A stretch of DNA of 29,649 nt from Opitutaceae bacterium UBA3033 (GCA_002367815.1 DFDG01000176.1:1-29649); one strand, 5' to 3'; shown: positions 1-7,271, counted from the first letter of the stretch. A program made the numbers and translations. Notes: generated by a model not told the origin, from the sequence alone.

Positions 1-1556
1 TCTTCGGCACATGGTTGATGTTGATCTACGGTTACACCCAACACGCCGGCCTGGCCGAGAACGTCCTCGATCACCGGCTCAACTGCCGGACGGTCTACAT
101 GAATCCGATCCACCGGTATTTCTACTGGAACATGAACTACCACGTGGAGCATCATATGTTTCCCCTCGTGCCGTATCACGCTCTCCCGCGCCTGCATGCC
201 TTGGTCAAAGCCGACACCCCAACTCCCTATGGCAGTATTCTTGAGGCATTTCGCGAAATCATCCCCACTGTTCTGCGCCAAGTCAAAGACCCCGCCTATC
301 ACATCAAGCGCAAGTTGCCCGAGCCCACCAAGCGCACGAGCAACCCGGCTACTCACCACCGTGACGCCCAGCCAGACCACGAGGGTTGGCTTGAGATCTG
401 TGCGGCGGCGGACCTCCGTCCGGCCGATGTGATTCGTTTCGATCACGGTAATAAAACCTTCGCCCTCTATCGCGATGCCGATGGGCAACTCTACGCCACC
501 GATGGGGTCTGCACGCACGGCAACACGCATCTCGCTGACGGATTGGTGAAAGGTAAAATCATCGAATGCCCGAAACATAACGGGCGGTATAATCTCGCCG
601 ATGGATCACCGGCGCGCTCGCCCGTTTGCCGCGGCCTCGCCACCTATCCATTGGAGGACCGCAGCGGCCGTCTCTACCTGAATCTGCGCCACGCTGGTGG
701 AGCCGGGGCCCGCGAACAGAAGACCTGTACGCTTCGCGTCGTGTCCAATCGCAGCGTGGCCACCTTCATCAAGGAGCTCGTGCTTGAGTCGATCGAAGCA
801 AAAGAAAATTTTCCGTTCACCCCCGGCGATTACCTGCAACTCGACATTCCTGTTTACGACAAAATCAAGTTTCGTGATTTCGATATTCCCGAACCCTACG
901 CGAGTGTCTGGGCAGCCCAGCATGTTTTTGATCTCGTCGCGACCAATCCGACCGCTGACCGGCGCAACAATTATTCCTTTGCCAGCAATGCCACCAACGA
1001 GCGCACCCTGCGTTTCAACGTGCGTATCGCCACGCCGCCGCCCGGCCAGGATTGCCCTCCCGGGATCGGCTCCGCTTACGTCTTCAGTTTAAAACCGGGC
1101 GACACCGTCACCGCAATCGGTCCCTTCGGTGATTTTCATCTCAAACCCACGCAAAAGGAAGCGGTCTACATCGGCGGTGGCGCCGGGATGGCCCCGCTCC
1201 GGGCCCATCTCACCCACTTGCTGGAAACCGAAAACTCCCACCGCAAGATCAGCTACTGGTATGGCGCGCGTTCCAAGCAGGAGATTTTCTACGACGATTA
1301 CTTCGCCGCCCTTGCCGCGGCACACTCCAATTTCGCCTTCCACCTCGCGCTCTCTTCCCCTCTGCCTGAAGACACCTGGACGGGGCCTACCGGTTTCATT
1401 CACGAAGTGGTGCTGGAAAATTATCTCCGTGATCACATCAATCCAAGGACGGTGGAATACTATCTGTGTGGACCACCGTTGATGATCAAGGCCTGCACCA
1501 AGATGCTGGCCGACCTCGGCGTTCCTCCAACTCAGATCGCTTACGACGAATTCTGA
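1..1556 (+). CDS. Fatty-acid desaturase / Rieske ferredoxin / NqrF-like reductase fusion (5' truncated)
   Basis: One frame is open from base 3 to the TGA at 1554-1556, so the true start lies outside the window. The first ~100 residues are the end of a membrane di-iron fatty-acid desaturase, with the third histidine box HVEHH at 141-155. Next comes a Rieske [2Fe-2S] ferredoxin domain resembling MocE: VIRFDHG, then CTH at 510-518 and CPKH at 567-578, which form the Cys-X-His/Cys-X2-His cluster site. The last ~280 residues match the FAD/NAD(P)H half of NqrF: NNYSFASN, YVFSLKPGD, GGGAGMAP and CGPP at 1467-1478. The usual plant-type [2Fe-2S] N-terminus of NqrF is absent; the Rieske domain takes its place. 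Inferred electron path: NAD(P)H to FAD to Rieske to di-iron centre, acting on a membrane lipid or hydrocarbon. In rhizopine catabolism, mocD, mocE and mocF encode a comparable set as separate genes (from memory). Domain calls are firm; the substrate is unknown. Confidence 0.9.
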   Translation, partial: FGTWLMLIYGYTQHAGLAENVLDHRLNCRTVYMNPIHRYFYWNMNYHVEHHMFPLVPYHALPRLHALVKADTPTPYGSILEAFREIIPTVLRQVKDPAYHIKRKLPEPTKRTSNPATHHRDAQPDHEGWLEICAAADLRPADVIRFDHGNKTFALYRDADGQLYATDGVCTHGNTHLADGLVKGKIIECPKHNGRYNLADGSPARSPVCRGLATYPLEDRSGRLYLNLRHAGGAGAREQKTCTLRVVSNRSVATFIKELVLESIEAKENFPFTPGDYLQLDIPVYDKIKFRDFDIPEPYASVWAAQHVFDLVATNPTADRRNNYSFASNATNERTLRFNVRIATPPPGQDCPPGIGSAYVFSLKPGDTVTAIGPFGDFHLKPTQKEAVYIGGGAGMAPLRAHLTHLLETENSHRKISYWYGARSKQEIFYDDYFAALAAAHSNFAFHLALSSPLPEDTWTGPTGFIHEVVLENYLRDHINPRTVEYYLCGPPLMIKACTKMLADLGVPPTQIAYDEF

Positions 1557-1625
1557 GAGTTGTCGGTCAGGATTTCAAATCGCCAACTCAACCCCACCAC
1601 CCATTCCTTGGCGTGGCAACGCCGG

Positions 1626-1648
1626 TAGGGGCCGTTGTCCCCAACGGC
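1626..1648. repeat. Short palindromic repeat, copy 1
   Basis: The arms GCCGTTG (1631-1637) and CAACGGC (1642-1648) form a 7-bp stem around TCCC. The 22 nt from 1626 to 1647 recur identically at 29628-29649, at the right edge of the window. The copy lies between the desaturase fusion and the VOC gene. There is no T-run, so it is not a classical terminator. The rest of 1557-1669 holds nothing else I can identify. Confidence 0.7.
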
Positions 1649-1669
1649 ACTTTCGGGGACAGTCTTCGC

Positions 1670-2056
1670 TCACCGTTTCTCGCACATCAGCCCGAGCAAA
1701 CTGCCATCCGGGTCGCGGAAAAATACCATCCACAATTCGTGGTCCGGCATATTCGCAATCATGTGCGGCTCATCTTCAAAAGTAATTCCACGGGCCTGCA
1801 TCGCCGCAAATTCGGCATCAATATCAGCCACCTTGAAATACAGAGTGGAGTTTGCCCCGGCTGCTCTTTCCCCTTCCGGCTGGGTCACCATCAACCTAAC
1901 GCTCCCACACTGGAAAAATGCCAACCCGGGCGGAAGCTGAAACAGCAATTTCAAGCCAACCTGATCACGTAAAAATATTACAGCACGATCCAAATCACTA
2001 ACGACAAAGGCTATTTGATCAAGCTCTCCCAGGGACGGGGTAGTGTTTTCAGACAT
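1670..2056 (-). CDS. VOC (glyoxalase/bleomycin-resistance fold) family protein
   Basis: This 128-residue protein is typical in length for a single vicinal-oxygen-chelate protein made of two beta-alpha-beta-beta-beta modules. Recognisable segments are DQIAFVVSDLDRAVIFLRD near the N-terminus, then TLYFKVADIDAEFAAMQARG, and a C-terminal FFRDPDGSLLGLM, which matches the usual 'F.DPDGN.L.L' ending of the family. The ATG start (2054-2056) sits behind a G-rich stretch, GGGTAGGGG, that may serve as a weak ribosome site. VOC proteins bind a divalent metal and range from glyoxalase I to dioxygenases and resistance proteins. Nothing here points to a substrate. It stands alone: the fusion gene to its left converges on it, and sbtA to its right diverges from it. 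Confidence 0.85.
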   Translation of the reverse strand: MSENTTPSLGELDQIAFVVSDLDRAVIFLRDQVGLKLLFQLPPGLAFFQCGSVRLMVTQPEGERAAGANSTLYFKVADIDAEFAAMQARGITFEDEPHMIANMPDHELWMVFFRDPDGSLLGLMCEKR

Positions 2057-2140
2057 GCGAAAAACCCCTACCCGTATCGCATCATTTGTCGAGTCCGCCG
2101 CCTGAGACTACATGTTGGTCACGGTAATACGCAAAATGTA

Positions 2141-2171
2141 TTGCACCCGTATGCGGCTCCCTTGGTATTAT
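2141..2171 (+). promoter_or_regulatory. Possible sigma70-type promoter upstream of sbtA
   Basis: TTGCAC (2141-2146) and TATTAT (2166-2171) resemble -35 and -10 boxes, but the spacer is 19 nt, longer than the preferred 17. It lies about 90 nt before the sbtA ATG, in the 202-nt gap between the divergent VOC and sbtA genes. The match is by eye only. Confidence 0.3.
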
Positions 2172-2258
2172 CGCTACACCGAGCATATGTTCTATCCTTG
2201 CTTCCCTTTGGAGAAGCCCCGAAAAGGCTGCGAGCGGCGCATAGTGCTCCGCTAAAAT

Positions 2259-3239
2259 ATGGAATTATTCGAAACGATCCGTGCCAACCTGCTGTCGCCG
2301 GCAGTGTTGTTCTTCGCCCTCGGCGTTTTTGCTGCCTTGGTCAAGAGTGACCTCAAATTCCCCGAACCGCTTTATACGGGTCTCACCATCTATTTGCTGG
2401 TAGCCATCGGCTTTAAGGGCGGAGTCGCCATCTCCGCCGCCGGACTGGAAGAAATCTGGCTCCCGGGCCTCGCCGCCGTCGTCCTCGGCGCCCTGATTCC
2501 TCTGTGGACTTACCCGGTTTTGAAATTCGGTGGCAAGTTACCCTCGGTCGATGCTGCGGCTATCGCTGCCCATTACGGATCGGTCAGCGCGGTGACTTTT
2601 ATTGCCGCAACCAATTATCTCCAAGCCGTCGATCAGCCGTTTGAAGATTACTCATCCGCCTTCCTCGCCATAATGGAGTCACCGGCCATCCTCGTGGGTA
2701 TCGTCCTTGGCAAACTAGCCACCCGTCGCCAGGGCGATAACATGCTTAGCGCCATGAAGAGTGCGGCCCATGAAGCCTTGTTGGGTCGCAGTGTTGTGCT
2801 GCTGGTGGGAGCCCTCCTCGTCGGTAGCGCCTGCGGTGAAGCGGGGATGGAGAAAGTGGCCCCTTTCTTTGTAAGTCCGTTTCAAGGCGTGCTGGCGCTC
2901 TTTCTTTTGGAGATGGGCATTGTCGCAGGTCGCAGGTTTGAGGATCTTAAAAAGGTCGGCGGATTTCTGGTCGGGTTTGGCATCCTGGCTCCCTTGGTCA
3001 ACGGTGCCGTCGGAGTTCTGCTCGGTCAGGCTACCGGCCTGTCAATTGGTGGGGCTACCTTGCTGGGTATTCTGGCCGCCAGCTCCTCCTACATCGCAGC
3101 TCCGGCCGCCATTCGCCTTTCCCTCCCTGACGCCAATCCCACCCTCTACTTAACCGCATCTCTCGCCATTACTTTTCCGTTCAACATCACCATCGGAATT
3201 CCCTACTGCCTGGCGGTCGCTCAATATCTATATTCCTAA
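2259..3239 (+). CDS. sbtA: SbtA-type sodium-dependent bicarbonate transporter
   Basis: This 326-residue protein is hydrophobic throughout, with about ten membrane segments, and starts MELFETIRANLLSPAVLFFALG. That opening, together with KFPEPLYTGLTIYLLVAIGFKGG, AAHYGSVSAVTF, FLAIMESPAILVGI and the late ITFPFNITIGIPYC, is characteristic of the SbtA family. SbtA is known in cyanobacteria as a high-affinity Na+-dependent bicarbonate importer of the inner membrane, and homologues occur in many non-photosynthetic bacteria. The ATG at 2259 begins at the expected family N-terminus. The next gene encodes its PII-like partner two bases after the stop, which strongly supports the assignment. In a heterotroph it would presumably feed carboxylases or pH balance; this is inference. 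Confidence 0.92.
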   Translation: MELFETIRANLLSPAVLFFALGVFAALVKSDLKFPEPLYTGLTIYLLVAIGFKGGVAISAAGLEEIWLPGLAAVVLGALIPLWTYPVLKFGGKLPSVDAAAIAAHYGSVSAVTFIAATNYLQAVDQPFEDYSSAFLAIMESPAILVGIVLGKLATRRQGDNMLSAMKSAAHEALLGRSVVLLVGALLVGSACGEAGMEKVAPFFVSPFQGVLALFLLEMGIVAGRRFEDLKKVGGFLVGFGILAPLVNGAVGVLLGQATGLSIGGATLLGILAASSSYIAAPAAIRLSLPDANPTLYLTASLAITFPFNITIGIPYCLAVAQYLYS

Positions 3240-3241
3240 TC

Positions 3242-3544
3242 ATGAATCTACATGCGATGAAACTTGTTACCATTGTCTGCGAATCCTACGCCAGAGAACC
3301 CGTGACTCAATTATTACGCATCGTAGGGGCTAATGGATGGACGCTGTTTCCTGTCGAAGGGGAGGGATCCCATGGTAAACGATTCGCCGACATTCAGGAA
3401 TCCGCCAACATCCAGATCGAAGTGATCGTGCCTCCGGAAGTCTCTGCACAGTTGCTGGAAAAACTTTCCGACGAACTTTTTGCTCCTTATGCTATGATTG
3501 CCTTCGAATCGGAAGTGCGCGTGCTCCGTCCCGGTAAATTCTGA
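3242..3544 (+). CDS. sbtB: SbtB-like PII-family regulator
   Basis: This 100-residue PII-like protein has the core MKLVTIVCESYAREPVTQLL, a T-loop region around GEGSHGKRF, and a C-terminal half IQIEVIVPPEVSAQLLEKLSDELFAPYAMIAFESEV. It starts two bases after the sbtA stop, so the two are very likely one operon and translationally coupled. An in-frame ATG at 3257 (MKLVTIV) is an equally good start, and neither has a clear ribosome site. SbtB proteins form trimers, bind adenine nucleotides including cAMP, and gate SbtA at the membrane. The cyanobacterial C-terminal extension with a Cys pair (the redox R-loop) is missing: the protein ends RVLRPGKF. It meets the sulfatase gene tail to tail with a 9-nt gap. 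Confidence 0.85.
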   Translation: MNLHAMKLVTIVCESYAREPVTQLLRIVGANGWTLFPVEGEGSHGKRFADIQESANIQIEVIVPPEVSAQLLEKLSDELFAPYAMIAFESEVRVLRPGKF

Positions 3545-3553
3545 AGCGCCCGC

Positions 3554-4897
3554 TTATAGGGAAACCGCAATCTCCCAATTTTCCAACACCTCGGCCAGAC
3601 GAAGCTGGTGGGCGGCAAATGCCGGATGGCCTGAAAGGTCGTTTAGCTCATGGGGATCCTTGATTAAATCGAAGAGCTGCTCCCTGACGGTTCCGTTGAC
3701 CTGGTAAGTGATCAGCTTCCACCGCTGATCCTTCACCGCCCGTTGAAAATCACAGTAGTGCGTAAAGTGGTATTGAGGCGCGTGAGCGACATCTTCCTCC
3801 TCCTCCCATAAAGGAACCAAGCCAGGCTCCTCCACACTTACAGGCGTCGGCACGTTGGCCAAGTCACATAGCGTCGCAAAAAGCCGGAAGGAATACACGT
3901 CGTCGGCAACAATTCTACCCGTCGGAATTCTTGGACCGCTCATAATTAAAGGCACGCGCACGCTGTGCTCATAGAGATTTTGTTTTCCCATCAGTCCATG
4001 CGACCCCAAGGCGAGACCATGATCGGACACATAGACGATAACCGTATTCTCCAACTGCCCCGTGCGTTCCAGTGCGAGCACCATCCGACCGAAATGATGA
4101 TCATGGTGTTCAATCATCCCATAGTAATCACCCCGATGCCGCCGGGTCACATCAGGATCACGTGGCAAGAGAGCTAACTGTTCGTCACGACCATCTAGTT
4201 CACCATTGTCGAAGGGATGACTCCGCATAAAATTTTCCGGCAATTTTATATCCTGATCTCGATAGCGTTGCCGAAAATCGTTCGGTGGAGTGCGAGGATC
4301 ATGGGGCGAAGTAAATGCACAATAGAGCAAAAAAGGTGCGGTTCCGTGGTTTGATTCTTCGATGAACTTGATCGAGGCGTCTGCAAACAATTCCGTCGAA
4401 AATCCCGGTGTGTTCACCGCGTTGGTCGCAGGGTATTCGCCCCTGGAATCATATTCATGCAGCGGCGGATTTTCATGCTGGCTCATCCCGCCCAGAAACA
4501 AGGCCGATCCGGATTCAAATCCGCGATTGAGTGAGGCAGGATCATTATGCCACTTGCCTACCGCATGCGTGCGATATCCCGCCGCCTTAAATGCTTCACC
4601 CAACAGCGTGCGGTCGGCGTTTATTCGGTGCCGCTCACTCACAATGTCCGACAACGGATTAGCCAAAGCCCGACGTGAACCACATCCGGTCTGCAACGCA
4701 GCCCGACTCGGCACGCACACCGCTCCAGTGTCGCCACCCATTATCCGCGCCCCACAGAATTTCGTTCCCCGTTTTGCCAACGCATCAAGCGTCGGGGTCG
4801 CAGGACCATTGATCCGATCACCATGCAGGCAGTCGTGCCGATGATCGTCGGCCACAACCATGAGGATGTTCGGCGGACGTTTGGTCAGTTGGGTCAT
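3554..4897 (-). CDS. Type I sulfatase (formylglycine-dependent), no evident signal peptide
   Basis: This 447-residue arylsulfatase-fold protein opens with PNILMVVADDHRHD, the metal-binding Asp pair. It carries CVPSRAALQTG, the C-X-P-S-R signature whose Cys (residue 61 from the chosen start) is converted to formylglycine. VIVYVSDHGLALGSHGLMGK is the second metal-binding segment. The start is the ATG at 4895-4897; the frame stays open to a TTG at 4942, but those extra residues look unlike a leader. Most bacterial polysaccharide sulfatases are exported, yet MTQLTKRPPNILM shows no hydrophobic signal segment. It is therefore either cytoplasmic, or its leader is not visible. It follows the ExoD-like gene by 49 nt on the same strand. 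The substrate is unknown; choline sulfate and sulfated sugars are both possible. Confidence 0.9.
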   Translation of the reverse strand: MTQLTKRPPNILMVVADDHRHDCLHGDRINGPATPTLDALAKRGTKFCGARIMGGDTGAVCVPSRAALQTGCGSRRALANPLSDIVSERHRINADRTLLGEAFKAAGYRTHAVGKWHNDPASLNRGFESGSALFLGGMSQHENPPLHEYDSRGEYPATNAVNTPGFSTELFADASIKFIEESNHGTAPFLLYCAFTSPHDPRTPPNDFRQRYRDQDIKLPENFMRSHPFDNGELDGRDEQLALLPRDPDVTRRHRGDYYGMIEHHDHHFGRMVLALERTGQLENTVIVYVSDHGLALGSHGLMGKQNLYEHSVRVPLIMSGPRIPTGRIVADDVYSFRLFATLCDLANVPTPVSVEEPGLVPLWEEEEDVAHAPQYHFTHYCDFQRAVKDQRWKLITYQVNGTVREQLFDLIKDPHELNDLSGHPAFAAHQLRLAEVLENWEIAVSL

Positions 4898-4946
4898 CTC
4901 AGCGTAGCATTCTAATTTCGTCCGCCACTCGTGACAAAACAATGTT

Positions 4947-5603
4947 TTAGCCAGCCGACACCCATTGCATGATCACCTTCATCATCTGTTCGGCCGCTTC
5001 GCCCAGAAGAATGAAATAAGCCGTGCCCAAGACAAAGGTCACATAGCCGAGCAGGATAAAAAGACCATCCCGCTCCAGCATCCCGGCGGCGAGTAGCAAT
5101 ATCGTCCAAGCCGGGAAAGTATTGCTGAACGGAATCGGCAACGGCAGGAGCAATACCAGCGCGGATATTAGAATGAAAAGCGCATGCACCTGCAGCACTG
5201 CGCCGCTCGCACTGATCACCGCCAACCGAGGTCGCAAAAATGATTCCAATATCCGAATCACCCGACCCGCCCCCGCAAAGACCTTGTCGAAAAATCCCGC
5301 CGGCAATTGCTTGCGCTGCAGCTTCATCGGCAGCCATGGCCTTTGGCCCAGCGCCAAGCGCAACGCAATGAAGGCGATCGCTAATCCAAACGGAGTGGAC
5401 AAACCGGGTAGGGGAATCGGCGTGGTGAAGGGCAGGGCGAGCAAAATGAGCAGCAAGGTATAGGCCCGGCCCCGGAGCACATAGATCACTTCGCGCAGGG
5501 TCACCGGCCGCGTACCCAACCTCGTGCGCAGGTCAGTCAGCTCCTCGGAAAGTTTACGTGGAGGCGTAACATTTGGGAGAAGCCTGGGCAGGCGGGGTTT
5601 CAT
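4947..5603 (-). CDS. ExoD-family membrane protein
   Basis: This 218-residue protein belongs to the ExoD (exopolysaccharide synthesis, ExoD) family. It has an N-terminal amphipathic segment KLSEELTDLRTRLGTRPVTLREVI, the hallmark RAYTLLLILLALPFTTPIPLPGLSTPFGLAIAF, and three more hydrophobic stretches to the end. The chosen ATG (5601-5603) overlaps the queE stop as ATGA, implying coupled translation; the longer open frame to 5687 lies inside queE and is less likely. ExoD was named for an exopolysaccharide and alkali-sensitivity phenotype in rhizobia, but its biochemical role is unsettled. Coupling to a queuosine gene looks like operon packing rather than shared function. Confidence 0.82.
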   Translation of the reverse strand: MKPRLPRLLPNVTPPRKLSEELTDLRTRLGTRPVTLREVIYVLRGRAYTLLLILLALPFTTPIPLPGLSTPFGLAIAFIALRLALGQRPWLPMKLQRKQLPAGFFDKVFAGAGRVIRILESFLRPRLAVISASGAVLQVHALFILISALVLLLPLPIPFSNTFPAWTILLLAAGMLERDGLFILLGYVTFVLGTAYFILLGEAAEQMMKVIMQWVSAG

Positions 5604-6310
5604 GTGCCACGCGTGTTGCCAAACAACTCGATGTGCAACCGGTGCGCATAACGATAACCGCGCGCCTTGCACAACTCGGGCAACCAAGTGGCCCGCTCCC
5701 GCAAAGCATCCATCGAGATGCCTTCCGGCATCAACAGCACTCTATGTCGAGGGATCTCACTCGGCAGGTCAGCAAGCAGTGCCTCGACTTCGTCCACGTC
5801 CTCGGGCTGCGCCACGACAAACTTAAACTGATAGTCATAGCCCTCAACCCAAGTCTGCACGACTTCCGGTTGCCAGCGCAATGTTTCGTGCTTTTCCCGC
5901 CAACCATCACTCAGTCGTTTATCCGGCGCCGAGTTGGAGAGTTTCGGCGAAAGCGAGGCAAAATCGCAGACAATCCCTTCCGGCAACACCGTCGCCGCCG
6001 TTTCAATCGTGAGGTGATAACCCAGTTGCTTCAACGTCCTCGCCAACTCCGGCATTGCTTTCGCGACCATCGGTTCACCGCCGGTCAGAACCACATGCTT
6101 CGCCGGAAACGACTGCACCGCACTGACGATCTCGACGACACTCATGTCTTTCCCTACCGGATTCCACGACGCATAAGGCGTGTCGCACCAATTGCAGCGC
6201 AGGTTGCAGCCACTCGTCCGCACAAACACCGAAGACACTCCGGTCAGTTCGCCTTCTCCTTGTAAAGAATGGAATATCTCGGAAATCAGCATGGCGGTGT
6301 TTGATCCCAT
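5600..6310 (-). CDS. queE: 7-carboxy-7-deazaguanine synthase QueE
   Basis: This 236-residue radical-SAM enzyme makes 7-carboxy-7-deazaguanine from 6-carboxytetrahydropterin in queuosine/preQ0 synthesis. The N-terminus ISEIFHSLQGEGELTGVSSVFVRTSGCNLRCNWCDTPYA contains the cluster-binding Cys35-X3-Cys39-X2-Cys42, followed by the QueE substrate-side WCDTPY. VVLTGGEPM is the GGE motif that binds the SAM amino group. The length fits the family. The start is the ATG at 6308-6310; an internal ATG at residue 7 (MLISEIF) is also plausible. It lies downstream of queC on the same strand, separated by 161 nt of repeats, and its stop overlaps the ExoD-like start. queD and queF are not in this window. Confidence 0.93.
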   Translation of the reverse strand: MGSNTAMLISEIFHSLQGEGELTGVSSVFVRTSGCNLRCNWCDTPYASWNPVGKDMSVVEIVSAVQSFPAKHVVLTGGEPMVAKAMPELARTLKQLGYHLTIETAATVLPEGIVCDFASLSPKLSNSAPDKRLSDGWREKHETLRWQPEVVQTWVEGYDYQFKFVVAQPEDVDEVEALLADLPSEIPRHRVLLMPEGISMDALRERATWLPELCKARGYRYAHRLHIELFGNTRGT

Positions 6311-6318
6311 GTTTGGAG

Positions 6319-6399
6319 TTGTAGGGCGGGGTTTCTAAACCCCGCCGTTGATAAACATAACGGAAGCCTTAGGGGGGGGCGGAGACCCCGCCCTACAAT
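6319..6399. repeat. Head-to-head pair of TTGTAGGGCGGG hairpin repeats
   Basis: Copy 1 (6319-6346) reads TTGTAGGGCGGGG and folds with GGCGGGGTTT (6325-6334) pairing AAACCCCGCC (6337-6346). Copy 2 runs on the opposite strand (about 6399 back to 6372), also beginning TTGTAGGGCGGGG. Further copies are at 26965 and 28153. The facing arrangement between queE and queC resembles BIME-type pairs of REP sequences. No T-run follows on the queC strand. Confidence 0.72.
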
Positions 6400-6450
6400 A
6401 ATACGAAGCATGCCAGGCAAGGGATTCGCCAAAAATATTTCTTTTTCCGA

Positions 6451-6475
6451 GTTCATCCGTGGAATCCGCGGTTAA
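6451..6475 (-). repeat. CGCGGATT-type repeat overlapping the queC stop codon
   Basis: Read on the minus strand, the unit begins TTAACCGCGGATTCCACGG and continues to ATGAAC. It matches the ends of the larger elements at 27001 and 28212 and the fragment at 29591. Its terminal TTAA contains the TAA stop of queC (6472-6474), so the repeat abuts or defines the end of that gene. Confidence 0.68.
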
Positions 6476-7161
6476 GTGGATTGAGGCTTTTCGGGCAATG
6501 GATCGTAACTGGCATACTCGGTCGGGTCGGCCACCCCGGCATCTATAAACGCCTCGCGCCGCTCCACGCAGGTGCCGCATTTGCCGCAATGAATTTCGCC
6601 GCCTTTGTAGCACGACCAAGTGCGAGCATATTCCACCCCGAGGCTGGCCCCCGCGATTACGATCTCTCCCTTGGTCTTCGAGATGAACGGGCGCAGTAGT
6701 TTGATTCCAGCATAAGTGCCACACTTCATCGCGTCGCTCATCGCCGCCATGAACTCCTCGCGGCAGTCCGGATAAATCGCGTGGTCCCCGCCATGCGCTG
6801 CGATCACCAACCCTTCGGCGCCGACGCTCTCCGCAAAACCGCCGGCGATGGACAACATGATCGCATTTCTAAACGGCACCACCGTCTGTTTCATGTTCTC
6901 GGCTTCGTAGTGGCCCTCGGGTATTGCACCCCCGCTTTTGAGCAGATTGGAGGCAAACAGCCGGTTGACGAAATCCAAGCCAATCGCTTCGTGCCTCAGC
7001 CCGAGTTGCGCCGCATGTTCCGCGGCAAACGGCAATTCTCGGTCGTTGTGCTTGGCGCCATAATTGAAACTCAAGACCGCCGTCACCACGTGTTCGCGCT
7101 GCGCCCAATGGAGCGCAGTCACAGAATCCATCCCCCCGGAACATAGCACGACAACTTTCAT
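6472..7161 (-). CDS. queC: 7-cyano-7-deazaguanine (preQ0) synthase QueC
   Basis: This 229-residue enzyme is an ATP-dependent preQ0 synthase acting after QueE. The N-terminus MKVVVLCSGGMDSVTALHWA is the PP-loop ATP-binding motif SGGMDS. Further along are LSFNYGAKHNDRE, the IAAHGGDHAIYPDCR loop, and a C-terminal zinc site SCYKGGEIHCGKCGTC with four Cys. The start is the ATG at 7159-7161, which begins exactly at the family's conserved N-terminus; a TTG at 7179 would add six residues and fall inside a repeat arm. The stop is embedded in a repeat unit. It is divergent from the HDAC gene. I saw no preQ1 riboswitch between them. Confidence 0.94.
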   Translation of the reverse strand: MKVVVLCSGGMDSVTALHWAQREHVVTAVLSFNYGAKHNDRELPFAAEHAAQLGLRHEAIGLDFVNRLFASNLLKSGGAIPEGHYEAENMKQTVVPFRNAIMLSIAGGFAESVGAEGLVIAAHGGDHAIYPDCREEFMAAMSDAMKCGTYAGIKLLRPFISKTKGEIVIAGASLGVEYARTWSCYKGGEIHCGKCGTCVERREAFIDAGVADPTEYASYDPLPEKPQST

Positions 7162-7172
7162 CAGGTGTGATA

Positions 7173-7271
7173 GCCGCAAAAAGGCGCATAAAGCGCAAAA
7201 ACTAAAAACACTCCAACTTGATCCTCGCTGGTTAGTCTTCGATTCTTGCGACTTCCGCGCCTTTTTGCGGC
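7173..7271. repeat. 15-bp perfect inverted repeat between queC and the HDAC gene
   Basis: The arms GCCGCAAAAAGGCGC (7173-7187) and GCGCCTTTTTGCGGC (7257-7271) are exact reverse complements separated by 69 nt. They occupy most of the 120-nt gap between the divergent queC and HDAC starts, so both promoters must lie in or beside the element. The left arm continues into GCGCATAAAGCGC, a second small palindrome. This looks like a short non-coding element with terminal inverted repeats. Confidence 0.75.

Noticed and set aside
4898..4942. Longer sulfatase start at TTG 4942
   Set aside because: The added residues are not a signal peptide, and the ATG at 4897 sits just before the conserved PNILMVVADD segment.
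5573..6265. 230-codon plus-strand frame opposite queE
   Set aside because: The Arg/His-rich translation is a shadow of queE; the radical-SAM gene on the other strand is unambiguous.
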